The notes under the pieces were generated by a model that saw only the letters and a program-made list of their open reading frames with translations, was not told the DNA's origin and searched no databases. Source: Formicarius rufipectus (Eukaryota > Chordata > Aves > Passeriformes > Formicariidae). Taken from it: a stretch of DNA of 64,000 nucleotides. This document shows positions 13,055 to 23,969 of the stretch, in pieces (positions within the stretch are counted from its first letter, which is position 1; every line of letters begins with the position of its first letter). A program made the position numbers and the translations under genes. The stretch spans positions 124,001 through 188,000 of the forward strand of contig VXAU01003161.1 in NCBI GenBank assembly GCA_013399695.1. The letters run 5' to 3'.

Positions 13055-13794
13055 TGTCATGGGTTTCTATAGCTGAATTTTAGTAGAAAAGTAGAAGTTT
13101 CTCCTGTCCTGTTGAGCTAATTAAAATTATATTTACGCCTCTGCGATACATATGCAAGAAGTGGAGTGTTTGCGCAGTTGAAAATTCCAGCTTTGAGATA
13201 ACAACGCAGACAGACAGAGACCAAGGTCAGAAGAAGAGCAGGAGGCGGCGAAGGAAGAACCTTGCTGGAGCAGGAGTGGGGGGGGAAGGACTGAAAGCTA
13301 TTCCCCCCCCACAAGCCCGTGGAGATCTATTGGGGTTTGGAGACCCCCTGAAGGAGACCCCTTGCACCCCTGGAGGAGCAGGTGAATGCCTGAAGNNNNN
13401 NNNNNNNNNNNNNNNNNNNNNNNNNNNNNNNNNNNNNNNNNNNNNNNNNNNNNNNNNNNNNNNNNNNNNNNNNNNNNNNNNNNNNNNNNNNNNNNNNNNN
13501 NNNNNNNNNNNNNNNNNNNNNNNNNNNNNNNNNNNNNNNNNNNNNNNNNNNNNNNNNNNNNNNNNNNNNNNNNNNNNNNNNNNNNNNNNNNNNNNNNNNN
13601 NNNNNNNNNNNNNNNNNNNNNNNNNNNNNNNNNNNNNNNNNNNAATAAGTTTCAGTATTTAGCTACTCTGAGTTTGTTTTGCCATTATCTCTCAGTTGTT
13701 TTTTTTTTTCCTTCCTTTTTCCCCTTTCCCTCTGGGAAGGGGTGGGGGGGGGAGCCTGGAGGTTTTGGGTGGACACTGGGTGAAAACCACCACA
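13055..13794 (+). mobile_element. Solo LTR of an avian ERV (family B)
   Basis: It begins TGTCATGGGTTT, ends AAAACCACCACA and is bracketed by a perfect 5-bp duplication, gcgtt, at 13050-13054 and 13795-13799. The ends TG...CA plus the duplication define it as an LTR insertion without any internal retroviral sequence in the readable part. It is not similar to the LTRs at 9529 and 16636. An assembly gap of 248 N interrupts it, so the true length is unknown; strand is inferred from resemblance of the start to other passerine LTR starts. Confidence 0.82.
13396..13643. other. Assembly gap (248 N)
   Basis: Undetermined bases inside the family B LTR, next to a G-rich stretch at about 13275-13395. 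Two ORFs that run across it are artefacts. Confidence 1.
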
Positions 13795-13799
13795 GCGTT

Positions 13800-14479
13800 T
13801 CACTGGCATTAGTTTGTGTGGTCAACCTGTTGGCAGAAGTTTCTAGATGATGGACACAATTCATCTATTCAGCCTTAAGAAAAAACATCCCATAATGCTG
13901 TGACTGTGGTTAAAGGGGTCCTCTGTCATGAAAACAGTCTTTTTGTGCCGTTTTTTTAAAATACCTGCGCTGAGACTTAAAGCAACACTTGTAATGGTTG
14001 TTTGATGTAGACTTTTGAAATAGATTTCAGAAATCTTTTTGATTTCTGGAGCTGAGTGCATATAAAATCATCCTGATGACGTGACAGCCAGCTGCAGTCT
14101 AGTCATAGAAGTATTGCCATCTCTCATGACCTAACTGGGGTTTTTTTGACATTTTCTGCCTTTATTGCAGCCCTGACTGATGGCAGCAGACATTGTGAGA
14201 ACCTCAGCTTTGTTTGAAAGCCCATGGAGATGTGTGTTCACTCACCCTGATTATGCTGAAGAACTTGAAAATGTTATTGCAAGTGTGTTCTGAAACATCA
14301 CACATAAATAAAGGATCTTAGTAGTTGAAATGTGGATTTTAAAAAACCTGGAACTTCCTTTTTAGGGTTAGGCAGTAGTAGCATAAAGGGAAGTAGTTAT
14401 CTCTGATTTGATGATATTTAGAAGTCCAGAGCTAATAAGAAAGGGTGTCTCAGTAAAAACATCAGCATAGGAAATCACT
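13800..14479. other. Intronic sequence, nothing recognised
   Basis: No repeat or exon recognised between the family B LTR and the old CR1-group relic. Confidence 0.5.
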
Positions 14480-15010
14480 GCCCTGCCTGTGAGATTTATC
14501 CCCTGCAGCACAAGGGCATACAAAATGCCCTGCTGGGTCCAACCAGCAGTCCATCTTAGCCAAATGCTTTGTCTCCAACAGTGACAACAGGAGATACTGA
14601 TTTGGGGGAGCATTCATGTCCAGCTGCTTTCTGTGGTCCACTCTACTCCTTGAGAATCACTGTATAAAGCATGTCACAGGGCACATCCTTGCTCTCTGCT
14701 TTCAAAAGCCATTTGTAGATCTGATGTCTGTGAGTTTCTGTAAATCCTTCTTGAACTTGCTGATACTGCTGTGCTTTAAAACTCAATCACATAGCTTCAG
14801 AATTTCACTATGCATTCTGTAAAGACATATTTGCTTGTATCTTTTTAAGCCAATCTTATACTGCTTTATCAGTATATACCTTATATTCAATTAACTTTCT
14901 ATTCGTTTTGCCCACCAATTTAATGATGTGTTAACTTTGGTCATATCTTCCCTCTACCTTTGGCTTTCTAACTGGGGAGTTCCATTTTTTCTAATCTCTC
15001 ATTGTAAGGC
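14480..15010 (-). mobile_element. Ancient CR1-group LINE relic
   Basis: The plus strand resembles the reversed 3' region of the old CR1/L3-like elements common in turtles, crocodiles and birds: ctgctgggtccaaccagcagtcc, then agccaaatgctttgtctccaacag, later cactatgcattctgtaaagacatatttgc and a distal catatcttccctctacc ... ctaatctctcattgtaagg. Divergence is high and indels are frequent, so this is a fossil rather than a recent copy. The minus orientation follows from the order of these blocks, by analogy with younger CR1. Recognition is from memory of the consensus. Confidence 0.6.
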
Positions 15011-16630
15011 TGATTTTGTACTCCCTTAATTTCACATTATCTCCTAACTACCTCACTGCAAAGCAAATTCAGTCACAAACAAGCACGTCTTTCACTCTAT
15101 ACAGGTTTCTGGGAGCCATATATCCTGCAGAAGCACTTCCAGAACTATGTATCACAGGACTGCAGGAACCCTCCTTCACCGCCTTCTCTTACTCTATTCA
15201 CAGGGAATTTTCTCTATCATCCCCACTTAGCACTCGTATAGCTCCTTCTAGTCAATGACTTTAAGCATTTCTCTGACATTAATAAAGCCTTTGCCTTGTA
15301 TCTCAGCATAAAACAGTGAGGAAATCCAAAATTATGAAAGTTTTCTCAAGTTTATATAATAGCAGCAGAATTAAGTACAGATGCAGGAAAACTAGGACCA
15401 AAGACTCGTTGTCAACAGCAGCTCACTGTGGTTCATTTTGAGACATAATTTCTGAATAAAACTGTAATATGATGTTACTTCAGATCTTTACAACAACCTG
15501 ACTTCAAGGTTAAATATTGAAATGTATGTATTTTTTCTGGCTGCTAATTAACTACTGGTGTAGACATATTTGGACTTTACAATTGTCATTTATTTATTAT
15601 GTGAACATAAATGTGATCCTTTTATTGGTATTTATATTAAAACTGTTTTCCTTAGCAGTTAAAATTCACTGAGAGTATCTTTGAACGCTTACATGAACTT
15701 GTACAAATGATGAATGACACTGCAAGTCAGATCATGATTCTCTAGAAGGTGCAAAAGAGTAGGGAGATGCTATCTTCCTATATCACAGGATGAAAATTAC
15801 TAAATTCTATATCAAACTAGTAAAGCAATTAACTTTTTTCCTTTTAAAGCAGGTTTTAAGCCACTGCTCAAAAAGGTTCAAGGTTTTCTCAAAATCACCT
15901 GTACCTTTTTCATATACAAAACCAGAGAAATATCTTGAGGAAAGCTTCCATAAAGAAATAGAAAAATAACATGATATTCTGGATCTGTAAACATCTCCTG
16001 ATTGTTGCTAAAGATCAGATTTCTATCACTGCCCGTAGCTGTAAAATTTATATGCCTCAGATTAATATAAACATTGGTTTCATACTGCTGCATGTCACAG
16101 TGGAAACAGTGAATAAATAGAGCTTTCAGAAAGCTCCGAGCAAAGCAAAGGCCTAAGCAGGAAAATTCTGACACAAAGGCATCCATTGTGAAAGGATATG
16201 TTCCCAAGAAAGGCAGCAGAGATGTATGATCCCCTTTCTACTGCCCTTCAGCAAAGAGATACTTTGGAGAGAACAGGGAAAAAAAAGATGCTAGGGGGAG
16301 GCAGTGGAAATCCATCAAAAACCCTCTCAGTGTGTAGAAAGCCTAGGAAAGACCTAGGGAACTTCAGACCCTTAAATTCCTGTGTACCAGGACAAATGTT
16401 GGAGGGGAGTTTTGTTTCTCCTATCAAATACACTAGGCAACAGTCAGAATGACTTAACATTCTCATGAGGCCAGTGATGCCACCCTAGAAGTAGAACTCG
16501 AGTTATGTTTCAGTTCCATGTACTTAGGGCTTAAGCAAACAAAGGTACGGTTTAATTAAGGTAGCATGGCATACAGGATCAAGAACTACATACCAACCCA
16601 TGTCTTTTCTTTTCTCCTGGTTTTCCTAGA
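15011..16630. other. Intronic sequence, nothing recognised
   Basis: AT-rich DNA. The 109-codon ORF at 15878-16207 (minus) has no recognisable motif. Confidence 0.5.
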
Positions 16631-16635
16631 GTAAT

Positions 16636-17386
16636 TGTCCTGGTTTTAGTAGTCAGGATCAGTTTGTTACTGGGTGCGTGTGTATTCTAAACCCTCTATG
16701 TCGTTTCCCCCACGAACTCCTCACAATGGCCCATTTGCAGCAATTGTCTAAGGTACACCCAACCCCTCAGTCTACAAACTGGGTGTTTAGGAACTTCTGC
16801 GAGATAAGGAAGTTCTCCTGCCTCCACACCCACCTGAGAGGTCATATCTGCTAACGGGTCATCAGTGATGCCAAAAATATGCCATTGTTCATCTCACAGA
16901 GTAAATCACCCATTGTGAAAGTCTCCGACCTGGGGGAGGGACTGGGCATTCCCATTTGAGCCCAAGTGGATATAAGCTTGGAGTTTGGGACTGGGGGCTC
17001 TCTTCGGATCCAGAGGAGGACCAGAGCCTCGACCAGACTAAGACTGCCACTGGACTGCAACCATCATTTTCACCAGCAGGTTTGTTTCTTGTTTTCTTTT
17101 TACTTTGAACTCAGGGGAGGGCTACGTGGTGTTCAGCACAAGGCTTGGTGAGCTCCATTCTGCTTGTGCCCCATTGTGCTGGGCTGTACATCTGGTGGTT
17201 TTGGGTTTTTTGTTTTGGTTTTTTTTTTTTGTTTGTTTGTTTGTTTGTTTTGTTGTTGTTGCACAAATGAATTTTCCTTCTGTATCAGTGTATTTTGTGA
17301 TTTTTTTATTAAATTGTTATTCTAACTAGCAATCCCATTCTGAGTTGGATTCATTTCTTCTGCCAGTTTAACTCTAAACCAGTACA
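16636..17386 (+). mobile_element. Solo LTR of an avian ERV (family A, copy 2)
   Basis: A 751-bp element starting TGTCCTGG and ending CCAGTACA, flanked by a perfect 5-bp duplication gtaat at 16631-16635 and 17387-17391. The first ~440 bp match the LTR at 9529, with a TATA box in ggatataagc at 16968-16977. Downstream the two copies differ: this one has a T-rich segment with a gttt microsatellite (about 17205-17262) and ends tttaactctaaaccagtaca. No internal viral genes are present, so it is a solo LTR. The intact ends and duplication indicate one clean insertion event. Confidence 0.92.
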
Positions 17387-17391
17387 GTAAT

Positions 17392-20300
17392 GCACCAACA
17401 AAATTCCAAATCTGGATATACTTCCAAAGTTTTAAGGTTTTGTTGAAAAAAGTATTTCATTTTCATGAGTCTGCAAAATTTGCCTTCTTCTCACTGGGAT
17501 AACAGATTTTTCCTCATGGCAATTTTGCATAAGGTGGCAAATGTTGTTCAGACAGCTTTCCTTGGTATTGAAGCACTGGAGCAGAAAGGACTGAAAGGGA
17601 GAAGTAACTTTATAAAGAAATTGCACTAAACTCGCTTTCTGAGTGAACATGAAATCAAAGTTGTTCTTATATGAATGATTGCCCCACAGCAGATGAACTC
17701 CAGCACGCTGACTTCATTCACTTGTTGCATTTTGGGAAAACATACAGAAGAAGAGACAATGATCTAATTGTGAATAAGGCTCTTGACTTAGGCTAAAACC
17801 AAATATAAGCCCGTGTCAATGTTGTGTTGTTTACTGCATGCACTTAATGCTCATTTTTTTATCTGTCCCCACCCTTTTCTTTTTTTGTTTTTAAAATAAA
17901 TTTCCTAGTTAAAACTTGCATTAAAAGTGTTGAACTGTAAAAAGTGCCTCTGTTGGCAGTAAATATGTTGAACTGTGAGGGTGAGATACTTAGATTAGGG
18001 GTGAAAAGTAAGGCATCAGCAAATCCTTCAGATGAGATTTATCACACTGCTGCTCATGTTGCAGTAAAATAGGCTATAAAATTCCACCAAGGCAAAATAG
18101 CAGTGTGCTGCTGAGCTGAGGTAAATGCCAGTGCATGGAATGCCCTGTGCTCATCACTTGCGGCAGCCTGAACTGGACTTTCAGGATAAACAAAAGCTTC
18201 CTCACTGCTGTGCAAGTGCTAAATCTTGGGGAAAGCACGTGAATCACTCATTTTTTAAGAGCCTGACAAGTATTTAACTAAGACAAACATCTAGAAGTAA
18301 GGTGAATACCTAGTATTAATACACTGACAGTGGTATCTGGGGCTACTGCTGCATGGTGTATACTCAGGGTATTAGAGCTATCTCCTAAGCTGCTCACTGT
18401 CCTCACTTGGTATTCCAGCCCTGCACTGAAAAGCCTAAAAAAAACCCAACAATCACTCAAGGCCACGAGGAACTGATGAAAAAAAATAACTGTTCTAGAA
18501 TGGCTTCTATCTAGGACAACAGACAAAATAGAAAAATAAATTATATCCTGATGTCCCCTCAGTGGCCAGTGTTTGAGAAGAGGTCTTAAAAAGGCAGGCT
18601 TTTCTCTTTTAGCAGTGCTTTAGTTTCTTAAATTCATAAATAGCCCATATAAACTCCTTCTTCTGTTTGAAGATGAGAATTCCTTTTGCAGGATTTCAGT
18701 CTCTGCCCAGGCTATTCAAAAGACAGTGCATATGAGACCATAAACACCTGCTGACAAAACATAATTGAAAAGATACATATTTGTGTGTGTACATGTATAT
18801 CCATTTCCTTCTATGTCTATACTTACTGTATTTAAGTTAAATTCTCTCCTGATCAATGAGGTATAAACCACAGCACAGGGGTGAGGGATTTTTGTGCTGG
18901 TGAGCGGTACTGGCTGGCCTGATGGCCCTTGAGACAGGAGATCTCTGCTTAGCCATACTGCAACTACCCAACAGGCAGTAGCAGGAAGGAAACATCTTGC
19001 AACACTGCCCAGTAAGGAAGTATCTTCAAGTGGCTGAGGGAAGCATCTAAGTGGGAGAATTAATTATTTATTTTTATTTGCACTGGATGTAAAAAAGATA
19101 AGAGTGTAAAAAGCTCCACCAAAGACCAAACAGGGAAGAGAGAAAGGTTCACATTGATGTGCAGACTTGGATGCCAGATGAGGTAAAGCATCCAAAATTT
19201 TGCCACTGATCTCTGAGGCTGGAAGCTGCAATTTTTAGCATCTAGAACTGGTTCCTGAGACAAATCTATTTCAGATAAACTAATGGAAAGGCAGTCTTAC
19301 TCCTAAATTGCTGTTTGCTCTTCATCTATTTGGACTTCTGTGTCCTGTGTACTTCATCACTTCTTCAGAGCATCTCTGTGCCAGCAAAAAGGAAAATGCA
19401 ATTCCAGTGTTCCCACCTTTATTCTTTACACGGCTCCTTGAGAATAACATGTCCTGTATCCAGAGCTGGAATGTTTTCCATAAGGACAAACTCGTGAGAA
19501 AAATTTAACTTCCAGTTTCAACATGTGAAACACAACTCAGGATTTCCAGAGGTATTGGCTTGCTGCCAAACACAAGTATACTTTCAGAATCACAGGAAAA
19601 ACATACCCTTGCTGATATACTAACCCCCATCCTGTCATATTTTGTGTTTTTGCTTTCCAGAATGATAATACTACAACACCTGGGTAAAGTAGCTGCAAGA
19701 ACATTTCTTAAAACAGACACAACCTATCTTTTTTTCCTAACCTTGCCATAAGAAATGTCTGTATTGTTTCTGTAGACATCTTCCAGGGGAAAAAAGAAAA
19801 AAGAAAAAAAAAGGCAGCCTGAAGCAGATGCCCAGCATCAGGGAATATTCAGCCTGAATAGTTAAACCTGGGCAACATCCTAAGAAACTTAGAAGGGCTC
19901 TGGTACTACCCTACCATTATTTAAGGCTGTCTTAAGTAGTTTTGCTTTCAGCTCCACCTGTCAGACTGAAAACTGAGGCTAAACCTCCTTGTCAGAGAAA
20001 GAAATGCAGGAGCCACAAATCAGCATTTTGAAGAAGCACAGCTAAATAACTCCTGTTACTGAACCTGTGATCCTGATACCTTCCATACTAATTCCTAGCA
20101 TTGTCTCATTATTTTAATTGCCAAAGCTCTTAACAAACCTTTTTCTTTTTTGCTCCTCCAAGCAGCTTGAGTCAGGCTCATGTAGAAGTACCACACAGTT
20201 GTTGAACAGAAAATCTCTGTAATTGTGGGCTTGTCTCTGCTGTCCTGTGACAAAAAGCACTCTGTTAGGTGCTTGTATCCAGGAGATGAAGACAGAAGGT

Positions 20301-22884
20301 TGTCATAAATCTGTAATCCTGTGACTGAAAAATCTAACATGATTATAGGAGCAGTTTAAACCACACAGACACCAGGAAGAGAGTCCTTGGTCCGACAAGT
20401 CATTGTCTAGATTGAGGTGGACTGGTCTAGGTTAGGCTCCTGGAACAGCTACCATCTTAGTTTTTGGTTTTGTCCAGTGTGTCCTCAGTGTGTGAAATAC
20501 ATGTTACTACATGTGTTTCATATATAAAGCTATTGCTACTGTCAGTGCAATGTTGTATGCAGTCCCCTGTTGCAAGGCAGGGCGGAAAAGAAGCCTGAAC
20601 TAGAACTTTTTCAGATGATGCACTTTTAAAGGATTTACAGAAAGTGCTCCAAATTCTGAAGGCAAATCAATATATCACCCTGACTGAGGAAACAGCACAC
20701 CACTCTTTTCCTTGTTTTCCCCTTACAATCCTAGCTTTCAAATTTGTATTTTGTCTTTCAATTCATTACATTACTTTCTTGGAGTCTGCTAGCACTGGGT
20801 GTGGGGACATCCCAGACTCCTGCTTTCCTCACTGGGAGAAAATGTACCACAGAGGGACAGTGGGCACAGTTTATGTCATAACTGACCCTGCTCTTAATGG
20901 TGCTGCTCCAAAGTCCAAAGAAATACACACAGGTTTTTTAGTTTATTTCCAGACTTTGGATTGATCTCCAGATGTCTGTCAATGCTTCTTAATGTGGAAA
21001 CTAAGTAATGATAGTAATTCAGAAGAGACATAAGACAGGTTTTTTTCTGGAGGACTGGGAAGAAAAGTCTTGCTGCGTATCACTGTGTGGATTTTCTTGA
21101 ATAAATTCTGTTCAAGCCCCTGGAGTGTCCAAGGCTGAAGAAATGTACTTTTAATTTAGAGATCTTAAAAAATATCAAAAACATTTACCTTCTCACCCTT
21201 ATCTCAGTGAGTATTTTGAAACTGTTTTTCAAATTTTCTAGAGCTATCTCTGAATAGAAAAATCCTCTTTTAAACTGGGACGTTCCCAGCAGATATCACC
21301 TCTACAGATGAGAAAACAGTGCAGAAGTAGTGGCATCAACTAGCTGCAATTCAGATCGTCCAAAATAAAACACTACTTGTCAATCTCCTGTCTGTGAGGG
21401 CCACAGCATTTGTTCAGGACACTGTACAGGTTATTTAGTCTAGCATTTTGTGGAACCTTGAATTAATTTACTTAATAATCTTTAATCTTTTCACAACTAA
21501 TGCTCTTCAGCTTTGAAAATAATCCTGTGACTTTTTCATTTAGTTTTGAAGAGTTGTAACTAAAGCATATCTTTCTATGACTTTTCATCTTCCAAGAATG
21601 TTAACTTCAGATTTTTCTTTCTAAAACTGATTTCTAGCTTTCCTTCTCAATATGTGCAGGGTCTGGTCTATGCAAGCTCTTAGTGTCTTTGTGTTTTCAA
21701 ATCTTACACCCTGGTCAGAGCTAAAAATATTCATGTTAGCATGTCAGCAGAAAGCTCTGAATTTTTTGTTTTGATCTTCCTATGAATTTAGAGAAGAAAT
21801 TGCATCTGTATTCCGCTATGCCACATGTTCCTGTTAATCTCTAATCTTGCAAATAAGCCACTGTTGCACAAATTGTGCTGTTCATTTTAATGAGTTCAAA
21901 TGCATAAGATTTGTAATTTCTCATTAACACCTCTGTAGCACAGTCCAAATATTGACTCAGCTAATGCCTGCAACTTAGTGCCGCAAAGTTGTAAGTTAAA
22001 TAAAACAAATACAGAATGTTAGGTTTTTTTCCTTCAATATGTAATATTCTTAGAAAATATTTCATAACAGTATTATGAAAATCATCTGTCTCATAAAATG
22101 AAGATGGGGTTCCATGTGCAGGAACAGCAGATATATAGAACACAAACTCTACTGAGAAAAAGAAAAATTCAAGTGGCCCTGAGGAGACGACCATTATTAC
22201 AGCAGTGTTTTAGCTCAAGGGAAAAAAATAAGGCAACTAAGTACAAGGGAAAATTCTTAATATATTCATGGTCAACAAGACCATATTTTTCATGTCACAA
22301 AGGGTTACTGCATTCATCTACTCTGACCCACTTGCAACAACGGACATACAGTGTTTCTCATTGAGGAAATTAATTAGGAATGAAATCCTAGACTGTTCAT
22401 GAGTTACCTAAAATTAGACAAGTTCTGCACTGGTGAGACTAACAGGCTAGAGAACTCTCCACTGACGGCCTAATGTGGAGATAATCCACACATGTATCTC
22501 ACACCATCCAGCTTCTTCAGGGTCATTTAATATTGAAGTATGGTATCAAAAGCACTACCTGTGGGACAATATTTAGCCAACAGTGTTTTGTTTGTTTTTC
22601 AAATGCATGGATTGAGGGAGCTGTTGTGATTCAGCTTCTGGAGACATAGATGGTGTAAGTCCTCCTCCAGTAAGGTGGTAAATATCCCTTGTTTTAATGG
22701 TACAATTTTTCCTGTTTTAGAAGCAGTGTCTTGATGCATGCTGAAGTAACAAAATTTTCTGGTCACATGTTGGTATTTTACCAAAGTCCTTGAGTAATAT
22801 ATGAAGTTCACACATTGGTATTACTGCCTTCATTGCACACTCCTGCCCTGTGCTAGAATGTGTCCCAACCCATAAGGCTCTGTG
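17392..22884. other. Intronic sequence, nothing recognised
   Basis: About 5.5 kb with no identified repeat or exon. ORFs of up to 106 codons (20644-20964, plus) lack motif and splice context. Confidence 0.5.
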
Positions 22885-23185
22885 TACTAGCTATAAGAAA
22901 GATGGGATAAACTTTTTGGCAGACCTGTTGCAATATGACAAGGAGTAATGGATTTAAATTAAGAGGGTTGATTAAGACTAGATATAAGGCAGAGATTTTT
23001 TATAATGAGGGTGGTGAACGGGTTGTCCAGAGAAGTGGTAAATACTGCATCCCTGGAAATATTCAAGGCCAAGTTTCATGCTCTGAGCAACCTGATATAG
23101 TTGAAGATGTCCTTGCGAATTGCACAGGGGTTGAACTAGGTGACCTATAAATGTCTCTTCCAACTCGAAGTATTCTATGGCTCTA
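22885..23185 (+). mobile_element. CR1 LINE 3' end fragment
   Basis: Typical CR1 3' untranslated blocks in forward order: caaggagtaatggatttaaa, tagatataaggcagagattt, aatgagggtggtgaacgggt, tgtccagagaagtggtaaat, catccctggaaatattcaagg, gagcaacctgatatagttg, gttgaactaggtgacct and a terminal tattctatggctcta. It is 5'-truncated and reads on the plus strand, opposite to RERG. The 71-codon ORF across it is a chance frame. Confidence 0.95.
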
Positions 23186-23446
23186 TTTGTCATGTGAGAG
23201 GTAGAGGGATAAACTGAAGGTGGAACACTCATTAGGCATTATAGAAGAGACAGCCCCCATTCCCATGGTGACCCAACATCTCCATGCATTCATGCACTTT
23301 TCTAGGCTATTTCTATGGATTTCACTGGGACATTGGCCTTGCTCCTCAGAAAGCCTGTGATACAACTGGGAACTAGAGAATGCCACTCTGTGCTCCTAGC
23401 TTCAGCATATACGTTTTTCTAGAGGTCAATATTCATACTAAAGAAA

Positions 23447-23582
23447 GGAAAAAACCAACCAACCAAGCAAACCAAAAAAACAACAAACCAAAGCAAAACA
23501 AAAAACAAAAACAAAAACAAACAAACAAACAAACAAAAAACACCAAAAAACCCAAATCCCCACAACAACCCAACAAAACCCA
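23447..23582. repeat. A/C-rich low-complexity tract
   Basis: About 135 nt made almost only of A and C: caacc and caaa repeats, then a (aaac)n core near 23515-23537. It resembles the tract at 12680 and the one at 36673. Confidence 0.9.
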
Positions 23583-23940
23583 TCACATTCACTTTGTTGT
23601 CCCAATACAAGAGCAACATCATTAAGACTATCCCTAACACTCTTCAGAAACCATAGCAGTGCAATTCGACTTCACCTTACAAAGTGGCCCAGGTGCAGAA
23701 CTACTCTCACTGGTTTTTAGAACTTTAGGCACACTGAGCATCCTCTGTTCACGACTGGCCTGTGAACTTTTTTCTGAAAAAAAACAGTTTGAGATGAAAG
23801 CACTTTTGCAATCAGCAGGTTCAAAGATTTCTGAAATGTCGCATGAAATATGCCTTTAGAATGTCACAGGAGTGTGGAGCCCTGGCTTAAGAGTCACCTG
23901 ATAAACTGGACAGAGAAGTCTTGGAGTTGCACAATGACTT

Positions 23941-23969
23941 AATACTTTTGACATGTAGTCAAAAGTATT
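23941..23969. repeat. 12-bp inverted repeat with 5-nt loop
   Basis: aatacttttgac (23941-23952) is the exact reverse complement of 23958-23969, with the loop atgta between. A compact perfect hairpin with no T-run or other signal giving it a function. Confidence 0.85.

Noticed and set aside
13276..13850. ORFs of 128 and 154 codons crossing the N gap
   Set aside because: Most of their length is undetermined bases inside an LTR.
22935..23150. 71-codon plus-strand ORF
   Set aside because: It lies in the CR1 3' untranslated region.
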